64,000 nt of DNA from assembly GCF_900168165.1 (NCBI RefSeq), contig NZ_FUYV01000020.1, positions 23,224 to 87,223 on the forward strand. Direction: 5' to 3'. Source of the DNA: Alkalitalea saponilacus (lineage in GTDB: Bacteria > Bacteroidota > Bacteroidia > Bacteroidales > Marinilabiliaceae). Both the position numbers and the translations under genes were made by a program. The notes beneath the pieces were generated by a model. That model saw only the letters and a program-made list of their open reading frames with translations. It ran no database searches and had not been told where the DNA came from. Shown piece by piece: positions 36,001 through 44,453 of this stretch. Positions within the stretch are counted from its first letter, which is position 1, and every line of letters starts with the position of its first letter.

Positions 36001-36090
36001 GATGGGAGATCTTTTTATTACTTTTTCCTTATTTATTTTTGTGCAGGGTATAGCATTACTATTTAGTTCCTATTTATTTAAATACAGATA
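36001..36090 (+). CDS. Possible 29-residue membrane micro-ORF
   Basis: ATG at 36001 opens a frame for a mostly hydrophobic peptide (MGDLFITFSLFIFVQGIALL, then a basic end FKYR) ending in TAG. It could be a single-pass micro-protein or chance. It lies 24 bases after the previous small gene, which has the same character. Confidence 0.3.
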
Positions 36091-36170
36091 GACATTTGGC
36101 TTTGTAGTTGGAGCACAGTGCATAAGGCATAGCTGTCTTTATTTTTTATTAACATGCAGTAGATTGCTTT

Positions 36171-36957
36171 TTGATCGGCGAAGTTCTTTTTGCAATCAGA
36201 GCGAATACTACGTCGAATTCTAACCGGTATTTCACGTCCCCGCCAGAGAGTCTTTATTCACCTAATTTGGCAATGAGGAACAGTTCGTTTATGGGGGTGG
36301 ATCCGGATGGAAGATGGGTAAAAGGCGCAGGATTTTTCAGAATGTATTTATGTCGGATTATAAGATAGCGCAAAATGCAACTGAAAGAGCTAATTCAGCA
36401 GGGTTAACACTTTATTTTACAGGTTTTACAGAAGAAGGTATGTCTGAATTTCTTTATAAAAATGGAAGTTTAGGAGAAAATTTAGCAAATAGTCCGAGGT
36501 TATTCCGTAGTTTAATGCATAAGTATGGTGGGACTCCGAAAGGAGATGAAATCTTCATGCCGCAATTCATGTTTACAATGGAACGAGATAAGGTGGCAGT
36601 AATGAAAGGGATTTCTAATACTATTAGTATTACATTTTTGGGGCGGCAGGGATAATTTCAGTTGCAGGTTTTTTAGCATTAGTAAGAAGAACAACTCCAA
36701 ATGTTTTTTTAATTAATTCGGTTGAGTTCAGAGCGCCAATAAATCTTCGAGTAGGGCTTTATGCATCTGAAAACGCTTTAAAATATGGAGCTTTTCAATA
36801 TAGTACTAAAGCTCTCAGGGTTTTTGCTTGTTCTCAAGCTTTTGGTAGGAATATGTTGCAGATAACACTAAGATTCCAACCCTCATTAGGTTCATGGAGT
36901 ACACAGGTGATACGAATAGGAACTCCAATAAAGATTGGCTTAGTTGGGTCTCAATAA
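36171..36957 (+). pseudogene. Rhs C-terminal tip (toxin-like domain) broken by two frameshifts
   Basis: The first frame ends in SLYSPNLAMRNSSFMGVDPD and then GRWVKGAGFF, which resembles the end of an Rhs core (AYRNNP..FTDPDGRW). Frame changes at the T run near 36330-36336 and at the G run near 36640-36643 are both fixed by one added base. The rebuilt continuation runs FQNVFMSDYKIAQNATERAN, through GFTEEGMSEFLYKNG, to TPNVFLINSVEFRAPINLRV and stops at 36957. There is no Rhs core upstream, so this is an orphan tip. A candidate immunity gene follows. Confidence 0.7.
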
Positions 36958-37021
36958 GGCTTGGGATTTGGAACATGGTTGCAAATATATGCTCCACACG
37001 GAGTTAAATTTATCCCTTAAA

Positions 37022-37411
37022 ATGGAAACTTTAATTATAAAAGATACAATTTTTGAATTTGTAAATGCAAGGCAAATTTTGAATATGGGAGGCCCTTGGG
37101 TTGGGGACATGAATGTCGACGGAAAAAAATCAATCGGAAGTGTAATTATCGACAATGTTGTTTATTATGGGATGCATGACAGTATTTACTTTATTAAGTA
37201 TTACGGTGATATAAATTGCTGTTTTGCTGTTTGTTTATATGATCTAAGTCGCAAAGAAATATATAAATTTGATAAAGCTTTTGATATGATTTTTATTAAG
37301 GAAATTAGCGATAATAAGTTGGTTTATTTTGATGCTTTTCATGAAGAAAATGACAAGTATAGACGGGAGTTAAGTTTAAACGATTTAGAAAGAGTATTGA
37401 TTAAACAATAG
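37022..37411 (+). CDS. Candidate immunity protein of the Rhs tip
   Basis: I start at 37022 (METLIIKDTIFEFVNARQIL); an in-frame ATG at 36944 overlaps the toxin end. The 129-residue acidic protein (YYGMHDSIYFIKYYGDINCC, SLNDLERVLIKQ) has no membrane segment or signal peptide. Position 64 bases after the toxin-like tip, size and charge fit an Rhs/CDI immunity protein. No family is recognised, so this stays inference. Confidence 0.6.
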   Translation: METLIIKDTIFEFVNARQILNMGGPWVGDMNVDGKKSIGSVIIDNVVYYGMHDSIYFIKYYGDINCCFAVCLYDLSRKEIYKFDKAFDMIFIKEISDNKLVYFDAFHEENDKYRRELSLNDLERVLIKQ

Positions 37412-37570
37412 AAAGAAATACAAGGTGTTGATTTACTGAATGTGAATACTCCGTTGTAGCGAGTTTGTAACTCGATCCTTCTTATTCTTTGCAACCAAAG
37501 CTTTCAATGGTAATATAGAAGGATATTTTGCGATAAAGCAGGATACCCCAGCTGGTTGTAGTCCCTATTA

Positions 37571-38060
37571 ACCTGAGTTCGATTCTAAAAAAGCGTAATT
37601 TGATTAGTATTTACAACCTTATATTTTAGAGCTGGCTTTTTGGGAAAGAAAGAATAAGCAATGAGTGCAGAAATCATATTAGTCTGGAAGTTTCCAAAAG
37701 ATATATGCCTTGAGTGCTCTATAGAGCACATATTTTTCAATTCGTCATTAATTGTCTCAATTACAGAACGTTTTCCGAGCAGTATTTTGTCTTTCATTTC
37801 CATTTTTTATATTGTTTCTGATTTGAGTTATTAAATGAAATCCATCAACAAAGCAGGCTTTTTTTTAGGACTATTTCCTAAAGTATACATTGAGGTAGAA
37901 GCAGTAAGTTCAAAGCCCTTATCTAAACGCATGAGCTTCGCTGTTATTTAATTGTTTATCGACTGATAATTTAGTGAAACCCATCATTTTTCCAAATTCT
38001 ACGCTAAAAATGTTTAACCTAATATTTTTTAAATCAGGTCATTATAAATCAAGCTTAGGT
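37571..38060 (-). mobile_element. Internally deleted IS982-type element
   Basis: The left end ACCTGAGTTCGATTCTAAAA (37571) equals that of the complete copy at 59438; the right end (AAGCTTAGGT to 38060) is a worn form of the other end. TATTA precedes it and TAATA follows, which fits a decayed 5-base target duplication. Two large internal deletions remove most of the transposase; the C-terminal 72-codon piece (37585-37803) and an N-terminal piece (about 37851-37934) remain. The element is about 490 bases long. Confidence 0.85.
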
Positions 38061-38112
38061 TAATACGAATGGTTTTGCTTAAGTCAATAATTATTCTAAA
38101 AAACTCAATGCA

Positions 38113-38278
38113 TATTTATATTAAAGCTGTTTTAGAGATTTTTAGATGTAAGATATATAGACCATTAAGTAGAAAATCAGATATATCTGATCGTCTTTCT
38201 CAACTATCCTATCTTTCTAGAATCTAACACTCTTCTTATCTATAACATATATTTGAAACAAAATTTAAACAGTTACTA
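38113..38278. repeat. Dispersed 165-base repeat, copy 2
   Basis: This is the partner of 18173-18338 in the same orientation, with the same GATTTTTAGATGTAAGA block, CAGATATATCTG palindrome and final CAGTTACT. It lies just right of the deleted IS element. Confidence 0.75.
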
Positions 38279-38487
38279 AAACCTGCCTCAGCCTCAATAT
38301 AAATTAACAATATTGTTAATCTTAACATCTTGTTAACACGCTTGAATTTTCAAAGGCCAGTCTGTCAGCATTATATGTATTCTGGACTATGTAGAAATTC
38401 AAATTATATTTAAACAATACTAAAACAATTGACTATGATGGGAAAATAATCGAATTTGAAGTTATAAACCCATTAAAACTATGCGAT
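38279..38487. other. Spacer upstream of the first TonB-like gene
   Basis: AT-rich leader containing a TAACAATATTGTTAA palindrome (about 38306-38320). It probably holds the promoter, but no clear TAnnTTTG pair is visible. Confidence 0.4.
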
Positions 38488-39156
38488 ATGAGATCCAGAA
38501 AAACTTCAAAATCAGACTTGGAAAGCAAGCGATCTATGTTTTTGCAAATTGGATTGGTAGTTTCTCTTACTGCAGCATTGATAGCTTTTGAATGGTCTTC
38601 TTCCGATGTTTCATATAACTACGCCTGGTATGGCGCTGAAACGGAAGCCACTGAGGAATTGGTTCCTATTACGGTACATAAGGAAATTACACCGCCACCC
38701 AAGGCTCCACAACCTTTAAATTTGCTGGAAATAGTTTATACTGACGAGCCGCTTGATGAATCACTTTGCTTTGGTTCGTCCGAATATACCGATGAGATTA
38801 TATTTATAGAATGGAAACCAATTGATGATCCAAGAGAGGTTCTCCCCGTTGCTGAAATCATGCCTAAATTTCCAGGTGGAGAGCAGGCTCTTTTGAGATT
38901 TCTGGCTGAGAATATCCAATATCCGCGTACGGCATTAAGAAACGACATACAGGGTAGGGTATTTGTATCATTTGTGGTAGACAGAAACGGGAAAGTGGTA
39001 GATATAAAGGTTGTAAGGGGTCGTCATCACGAATTGGACAACGAAGCAATTCGGGTAATAAAACTGATGCCCGACTGGGAACCAGGAATACAAAACGGGG
39101 AGCGGGTAAATGTTGCTTACACGGTACCCGTTAATTTTGAGATAAGAAATTGGTAA
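38488..39156 (+). CDS. TonB family protein (paralog 1)
   Basis: This 222-residue protein has a basic N-terminus, one membrane segment (MFLQIGLVVSLTAALIAFEW), a Pro-rich stretch (KEITPPPKAPQP) and the TonB C-terminal domain with MPKFPGGEQALLRFLAENIQ, YPRTALRNDIQGRVFVSFVV and VNVAYTVPVNFEI. Such proteins transfer energy to outer membrane transporters. The next gene is a close paralog. No ExbB or ExbD gene lies in the window. Confidence 0.93.
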   Translation: MRSRKTSKSDLESKRSMFLQIGLVVSLTAALIAFEWSSSDVSYNYAWYGAETEATEELVPITVHKEITPPPKAPQPLNLLEIVYTDEPLDESLCFGSSEYTDEIIFIEWKPIDDPREVLPVAEIMPKFPGGEQALLRFLAENIQYPRTALRNDIQGRVFVSFVVDRNGKVVDIKVVRGRHHELDNEAIRVIKLMPDWEPGIQNGERVNVAYTVPVNFEIRNW

Positions 39157-39380
39157 AAAATAGAAAATAAGATATTGTTACAATCGAACAATGCATTATC
39201 CTTGTGTTAAATTTCTTGAAATTTATTTAACCTAAAAAATAAAAGGTGCAAAGGCTCTTTTATTTCAGAAGAAAAACTTATTTTTACGTTCTTTTCAAGC
39301 GTTAAATTAACATAAAGCTCTTGTAAAAAGACGATTTGAGTATTATATTCGTTTTAAACTATAAACAGTAACCAGTAGTT

Positions 39381-40061
39381 ATGGACACTAAAAAATCACC
39401 CAAAGCGGATCTGGAAAGCAAGAAAACTGTATTTATGCAGATTGGTCTTGTGGTAACCCTCTCTTTGGTTTTAATTGCTTTTGAGTGGACAACCACGGAA
39501 GTAAATATAAACCTGGGGTTAATGGATATAGAGGAGGAGGTTGAAGAGGAAATTATTCCAATCACCAGACAGGAAGAGGTGCCACCACCACCGCCACCGC
39601 CGCCACCAGCGGTAACAGATATTCTTAATATTGTTGATGACGATATTGATCTGGATGAAGAGTTAGAGATCTTTGACACTGAAATGCACGATGACTCAAT
39701 GATTGATTTCGTTGATATGGATTTTGAAGAAGAGCGTGACGATGGTGAGATCTTTATTATAGTTGAAGAGATGCCCGAATTCCCCGGAGGAATACAAGCA
39801 TTACAACGTTACTTGGCACAATCTATCCGTTATCCTGTAATTGCTCAGGAAAATGGGATTCAGGGAAGGGTATATATTCAATTTGTAATTAATCAAAATG
39901 GTGAGGTAACAAACGCAACCGTATTAAGAGGTGTTGATCCAAGTTTGGATCGTGAAGCCCTCAGGGTTGTACAGGCCATGCCAAACTGGACACCCGGACG
40001 TCAGAGAAACAGGCCGGTAAGGGTTTCTTATACTGTGCCTATTAACTTTGTTCTTCAATAA
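39381..40061 (+). CDS. TonB family protein (paralog 2)
   Basis: This 226-residue paralog keeps the same start (KADLESKKTVFMQIGLVVTL), a run of nine prolines (about residues 68-76), a very acidic middle rich in Asp and Glu, and the TonB domain with MPEFPGGIQALQRYLAQSIR, YPVIAQENGIQGRVYIQFVI and VRVSYTVPINFVLQ. A terminator follows immediately. It is separately spaced (224 bases) from paralog 1, so each may have its own promoter. Confidence 0.95.
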   Translation: MDTKKSPKADLESKKTVFMQIGLVVTLSLVLIAFEWTTTEVNINLGLMDIEEEVEEEIIPITRQEEVPPPPPPPPPAVTDILNIVDDDIDLDEELEIFDTEMHDDSMIDFVDMDFEEERDDGEIFIIVEEMPEFPGGIQALQRYLAQSIRYPVIAQENGIQGRVYIQFVINQNGEVTNATVLRGVDPSLDREALRVVQAMPNWTPGRQRNRPVRVSYTVPINFVLQ

Positions 40062-40084
40062 CAGAACATTTCTTTATCATAAGA

Positions 40085-40110
40085 AAAACCCGGCTTTAGC
40101 CGGGTTTTTT
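40085..40110 (+). terminator. Intrinsic terminator after TonB paralog 2
   Basis: AAAACCCGGC (40085-40094), loop TTTA and GCCGGGTTTT (40099-40108) with further Ts form a strong stem. Confidence 0.92.
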
Positions 40111-40174
40111 GCTTTTATTTCACCATCATTCGGGGTTTGTATTCAATCATCATACAGAAGTTCCAAAAGATCAT

Positions 40175-40182
40175 TATTTTTG
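40175..40182 (+). promoter_or_regulatory. -7 box upstream of hflX
   Basis: TATTTTTG matches TAnnTTTG 34 bases before the hflX start; no good -33 partner is seen. Confidence 0.5.
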
Positions 40183-40216
40183 CTTTACCATTTAACAGAA
40201 ATATCAAGAAAAATAT

Positions 40217-41428
40217 ATGATAGAAACCCAAAAAGACCTTGAAAAAGTTGTGCTGGTCGCTGTTAGAACACCCGATTTAACCGATGCTGAGGTTTTGGAG
40301 CATCTGGATGAGCTTGCTTTTCTTGCGGAAACAGCCGGAGCAGAACCTGTGAAAAGATTCACACAGAATTTAACCATGGCCGACAAACGTACTTATGTAG
40401 GCAGTGGTAAGGTGGAGGAAATTGTGGATTATTTAAAGGTTCATGAAGATGTGACGGGTGTCATTTTTGACGACGAACTCTCCCCTTCGCAGTTGAAAAA
40501 TCTGGAAGGAACCATTAAAAGGCGTGTTCTTGATAGAACCAACCTGATTCTGGACATTTTTGCCAGCAGAGCAAGAACTGCACACGCTAAAACTCAGGTA
40601 GAATTGGCTCAGTATCAGTATCTATTGCCACGTCTTACCCGGATGTGGACTCACCTTGAACGACAAAGAGGTGGTATTGGCATGCGCGGCCCGGGAGAAA
40701 AAGAGATTGAAACAGACCGCCGGATTATTCGGGACATCATCGCTAAGCTTAAAAAAGATCTTGAGAAGATTGATAAACAAAAGGCTACTCAACGAAAGAA
40801 TAGAGGCAAAATGGTGCGTGTAGCTCTTGTAGGCTACACCAACGTGGGAAAATCCACCCTAATGAATGCGCTGAGTAAAAGCGAAGTATTTGCAGAAAAC
40901 AAACTCTTTGCTACATTGGATACAACAGTTCGCAAGGTGGTCATTGGCAATTTACCGTTTCTGCTGGCCGATACGGTTGGTTTTATCCGGAAGTTGCCTC
41001 ACCACCTGGTGGAATCGTTTAAATCAACACTAGACGAGGTACGCGAGGCCGATATGCTGATGCACATTGTTGACATTTCACACCCCGGCTTTGAACAGCA
41101 AATTGATGTGGTAAACAATACACTCCGGGAAATTGATGACCGCGAAAAACCTGTTATTATGGTTTTTAATAAAGTGGACGCCTACAACTACATTGCAAAG
41201 GATGAAGATGATCTTACTCCAGTAACAAAGCAGAATCTGACTTTGGACGATTTGAAAAAAACTTGGATGGCAAAAGATACCCCGTCCATATTTATCTCTG
41301 CATTAGAGAAAACCAATTTTGATGAATTCAAAGAGACCCTGTATCAGGAAGTTTTAAAAGTTCATGTAACAAGGTTTCCTTATAATGATTTTCTTTATCC
41401 GGATGTTGAAGAGGAAGATGAGGAGTAG
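40217..41428 (+). CDS. hflX: Ribosome-associated GTPase HflX
   Basis: HflX splits stalled ribosomes and binds the large subunit. The 403-residue protein has the HflX N-terminal domain (FTQNLTMADKRTYVGSGKVE, VIFDDELSPSQLKNLE), the linker LERQRGGIGMRGPGEKEIET, and the G domain with VGYTNVGKSTLMNAL (G1), LADTVGFIRKLPHHL (G3) and NKVD (G4). The acidic tail ends in VEEEDEE. Confidence 0.97.
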   Translation: MIETQKDLEKVVLVAVRTPDLTDAEVLEHLDELAFLAETAGAEPVKRFTQNLTMADKRTYVGSGKVEEIVDYLKVHEDVTGVIFDDELSPSQLKNLEGTIKRRVLDRTNLILDIFASRARTAHAKTQVELAQYQYLLPRLTRMWTHLERQRGGIGMRGPGEKEIETDRRIIRDIIAKLKKDLEKIDKQKATQRKNRGKMVRVALVGYTNVGKSTLMNALSKSEVFAENKLFATLDTTVRKVVIGNLPFLLADTVGFIRKLPHHLVESFKSTLDEVREADMLMHIVDISHPGFEQQIDVVNNTLREIDDREKPVIMVFNKVDAYNYIAKDEDDLTPVTKQNLTLDDLKKTWMAKDTPSIFISALEKTNFDEFKETLYQEVLKVHVTRFPYNDFLYPDVEEEDEE

Positions 41429-41462
41429 AACTAAAACGGAGGATGTTTATTAACAAGAAAAA

Positions 41463-41567
41463 TTAACCACAATGAACACCAAGTAAGCACAATGAGCACT
41501 AGGGCTACTGCATTTACAGATAAACCTTTGTAAGCATAGTGAAATCCTTAGTGATCATTGTGGTTAA
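41463..41567. repeat. Degenerate TTAACCACAATG...CATTGTGGTTAA inverted repeat
   Basis: TTAACCACAATGAACACC at the left and GATCATTGTGGTTAA at the right form the outer arms of an imperfect dyad between the convergent hflX and fhs genes. It is related to 25911-26007. Confidence 0.65.
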
Positions 41568-41608
41568 ATAATAAACTATTCAAGCAGCCTCTTACTTTCA
41601 GTTATAGA

Positions 41609-43279
41609 TTAAAATAACCCTGAAATTATTCCATCGGACGAGATATCAATGTTTTCTGCAGCAGGCTTTTCCGGAAGGCCAGGCATACGCATAATGTTTC
41701 CGGTAATTGGAACAATAAATCCTGCTCCTGCAGCAATTTCAATCTCTCTTACGGTTACCACAAAGTTTTCCGGACGACCCAATAGTTTTGGATTATCCGA
41801 GAGAGACTTTTGTGTTTTCGCAATACAAACCGGGAGTTTATCTAGTTTCAGATCGTAGATTTTTTGGAGATCCGCTTTGGCTTGCGCTGTATAATCAATG
41901 GCTGCAGCACCATAAATTTTTGTGGCTATGGTTTCAATTTTCTTCTCAACCGGCCATTCCCACTCGTAAAGAGGCTTAAGATCTGATTGGCACGCCTCCG
42001 CCACTTCGCTGACTATGGCAGCTAATTCTTCAGCTCCCTCTCCTCCCAAAGCATGAACTTTTGCCACAGCTGCTTTAACCCCCAGGTCTTTGCATTTCTG
42101 TTGGATGGCATTGATTTCGGCATCGGTATCATCGGCAAAGTGGTTGATGGCAATCACAGGACAAACATTAAACTTACGCATGTTTTCAACATGCTTTTCG
42201 AGATTATCCAACCCTCTTTCAACTGCCGCAGCATCGGGATGATTAATTTCGGAGAGTGGAACCCCTCCGTGATACTTCAGTGCCCGAACCGTAGCCACCA
42301 AAACAGCCGCATCAGGCTGCAAACCGGCTGACACACATTTGATATCCAGAAATTTTTCTGCACCCAAGTCAAATCCAAAACCAGCCTCTGTCACAACATA
42401 ATCCGAAAGAGTTAAGCCCATTTTTGTGGCAAGTACCGAGTTGGTTCCCTGTGCAATGTTTGCAAAAGGTCCGCCGTGGATGATGGCGGGGTTTCCTTCC
42501 AGTGTTTGCACCAGATTGGGTTTAATGGCATCCTTTAACAAGGCAGCCATGGCGCCTTGTGCATTCAAATCACGGGCATAAACCGGTTTTTTGTTTAATG
42601 TAAACCCTATAAAAATGCGCCCTATACGCTCCTTTAAATCTTCAAAATTCTCTGCAAGGCACAAAATAGCCATAATCTCAGAGGCCGCGGTGATATCAAA
42701 TCCGGTTTCGCGAGGAACACCGGAGGTTGTTCCTCCCAATCCCACAATGATGTGACGTAATGCCCGGTCATTCATATCCATTACCCGCTTCCAGTGCACT
42801 GTTCGGGGATCGATACCCAACGACCCGTTTTTGTTTTGAATGTTATTATCAATAAGTGCTGCCAATAAATTATTAGCCTTTTCGATGGCAGCAAAATCAC
42901 CGGTAAAGTGAAGATTAATATCCTCCATGGGAACCACCTGCGCATGACCTCCGCCGGTAGCTCCTCCTTTTATGCCAAAAACCGGCCCAAGGCTTGGCTC
43001 ACGTAGAACAACCGTGGTCTGCTTTCCTATCCGGTTTAAACCTTCGCTCAAGCCAATGGAGATGGTGGTTTTTCCTTCTCCGGCAGGTGTTGGTGAAATA
43101 GCTGAAACCAATATCAGTTTTTTCCCTTTCATCCTCTCTTTATCAATAATTGATAAAGGAAGTTTGGCCTTAAAATGGCCATATGGCTCCAGTAAATCTT
43201 TTCTAATGCCTAATCTTTCAGCAATTTCACTAACAGGTTTGAGGGTTACTTCTCTGGCTATTTCAATGTCTGATTTCAT
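41609..43279 (-). CDS. fhs: Formate-tetrahydrofolate ligase
   Basis: Fhs makes 10-formyltetrahydrofolate from formate, ATP and THF. I start at 43279 (MKSDIEIAREVTLKPVSEIA), giving 556 residues as is usual; a longer in-frame start at 43363 lacks support. Motifs are SAISPTPAGEGKTTISIGLS (ATP site), FGIKGGATGGGHAQVVPMED, LHFTGDFAAIEKANNLLAAL, NPAIIHGGPFANIAQGTNSV and the C-terminal ITGNIMRMPGLPEKPAAENI. Confidence 0.98.
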   Translation of the reverse strand: MKSDIEIAREVTLKPVSEIAERLGIRKDLLEPYGHFKAKLPLSIIDKERMKGKKLILVSAISPTPAGEGKTTISIGLSEGLNRIGKQTTVVLREPSLGPVFGIKGGATGGGHAQVVPMEDINLHFTGDFAAIEKANNLLAALIDNNIQNKNGSLGIDPRTVHWKRVMDMNDRALRHIIVGLGGTTSGVPRETGFDITAASEIMAILCLAENFEDLKERIGRIFIGFTLNKKPVYARDLNAQGAMAALLKDAIKPNLVQTLEGNPAIIHGGPFANIAQGTNSVLATKMGLTLSDYVVTEAGFGFDLGAEKFLDIKCVSAGLQPDAAVLVATVRALKYHGGVPLSEINHPDAAAVERGLDNLEKHVENMRKFNVCPVIAINHFADDTDAEINAIQQKCKDLGVKAAVAKVHALGGEGAEELAAIVSEVAEACQSDLKPLYEWEWPVEKKIETIATKIYGAAAIDYTAQAKADLQKIYDLKLDKLPVCIAKTQKSLSDNPKLLGRPENFVVTVREIEIAAGAGFIVPITGNIMRMPGLPEKPAAENIDISSDGIISGLF

Positions 43280-43301
43280 CTGTTTATAATTTGTTTTTTT
43301 A

Positions 43302-43348
43302 GGCTCCCGAGTATTCGGGAGAACGAGTCCCGAGGATTTGGGACTCGT
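43302..43348. repeat. Paired CCCGA/TCGGG hairpins upstream of fhs
   Basis: CTCCCGAGTATTCGGGAG and then GAGTCCCGAGGATTTGGGAC followed by TCG form two short palindromes 23-70 bases before the fhs start. Similar CCCGA-type palindromes occur at 18290, 19335 and 49188. Confidence 0.6.
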
Positions 43349-43416
43349 TTCACAAGCATTCAATTTATGTATCCTTTGTGGTAAATATACAGAAAATTAA
43401 ATAAACCCAGACAGGT

Positions 43417-44442
43417 TTATTTTCTACCCCATACCAATTCAGCTTTTCGTCCAAGAATGAATAAGGAAAGAGCCAGAATAAAGAAAAACAAAGCCGGTGG
43501 AAAGGGGTGCCATAAAAAAAGGAAGTATTGGGTATACAGATTCACCACAAGGGTAAGACTTCCCATCCACACCCACTCTTTTTCCATTTTTTTCTTTCCG
43601 TAAATCAATGCAATGACTGCTAAAGCAGCCATCAGCACCCCACCGGGAAGCAGGTCAACAGCTGAGGCGTTATCCCATACTTCAAATGATGCATAATTCC
43701 CAAAAAGGGCGAACAGCCACAATGAAATCCAGAAAACAGTCACCCAAAATTGGAATGTAATTTTAATAAACCGCTTCACAACTGACGGTTGGGGTAAAAC
43801 CCTGCATCCCAATAAGAACATCGCCGAAAACAAAAGCCACCGAAATGGCAGATTCATCCCCAAAAAAGTACTGTTCCAATCACCTAAACGAGCTGTTTCC
43901 AATGTCATCCACAAAGTGAGCCCAATTAATCCGATGATCCAGATGATCTGGGAACGGAAAAATGCAGCCAAAATAAGGGTGTATAATGTTGTTAATAAAA
44001 CTGAGAACACTTTAAAGAACCCCTCCAACGCGAAAACCTCAATTGCATAGTAAACAGCTCCTGAAAAGGAGATGATTGAAAGAAGCAGTAACGCTTCGAC
44101 TGAAATAACGGTTAACTGTTTACGCTTATAAATGATATTGGCCAACCAAACAAAAAAAATAGTGAGAACATTAAGCAATCCCATGAAAAAGAGAGAAGAG
44201 AGGGAAAAAAAACGGGTAATGATTTCAAGCACCCATTTATCGACAACCAGGTGCAAAAAAGCTATTACCATAAACAAAACGGACAGTCCCATTAAATTTC
44301 GGGCTATCCGCTTCCAATTCAGTGATTTTATTTCAACATCGGCACGTAGTTCATCGGCTTTCTCTTCCGAAAGCAATTCTTTCTGAACCCATAACCTAAG
44401 TAGTTTTTCTACCAATATGTTTTGCTTCCGGGATATTTTCAC
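43417..44442 (-). CDS. DUF2157-like polytopic membrane protein
   Basis: This 341-residue protein has a soluble N-terminus with a helical EKLLRLWVQKELLSEEKADE motif, then about ten membrane segments. The layout (short-helix head and many membrane passes) resembles DUF2157 proteins. It lies between the UDP-sugar dehydrogenase and fhs genes on the same strand, 11 bases downstream of the former, and is probably co-transcribed with it. Function is unknown. Confidence 0.7.
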   Translation of the reverse strand: MKISRKQNILVEKLLRLWVQKELLSEEKADELRADVEIKSLNWKRIARNLMGLSVLFMVIAFLHLVVDKWVLEIITRFFSLSSLFFMGLLNVLTIFFVWLANIIYKRKQLTVISVEALLLLSIISFSGAVYYAIEVFALEGFFKVFSVLLTTLYTLILAAFFRSQIIWIIGLIGLTLWMTLETARLGDWNSTFLGMNLPFRWLLFSAMFLLGCRVLPQPSVVKRFIKITFQFWVTVFWISLWLFALFGNYASFEVWDNASAVDLLPGGVLMAALAVIALIYGKKKMEKEWVWMGSLTLVVNLYTQYFLFLWHPFPPALFFFILALSLFILGRKAELVWGRK

Positions 44443-44453
44443 AAGCCTCGGAT

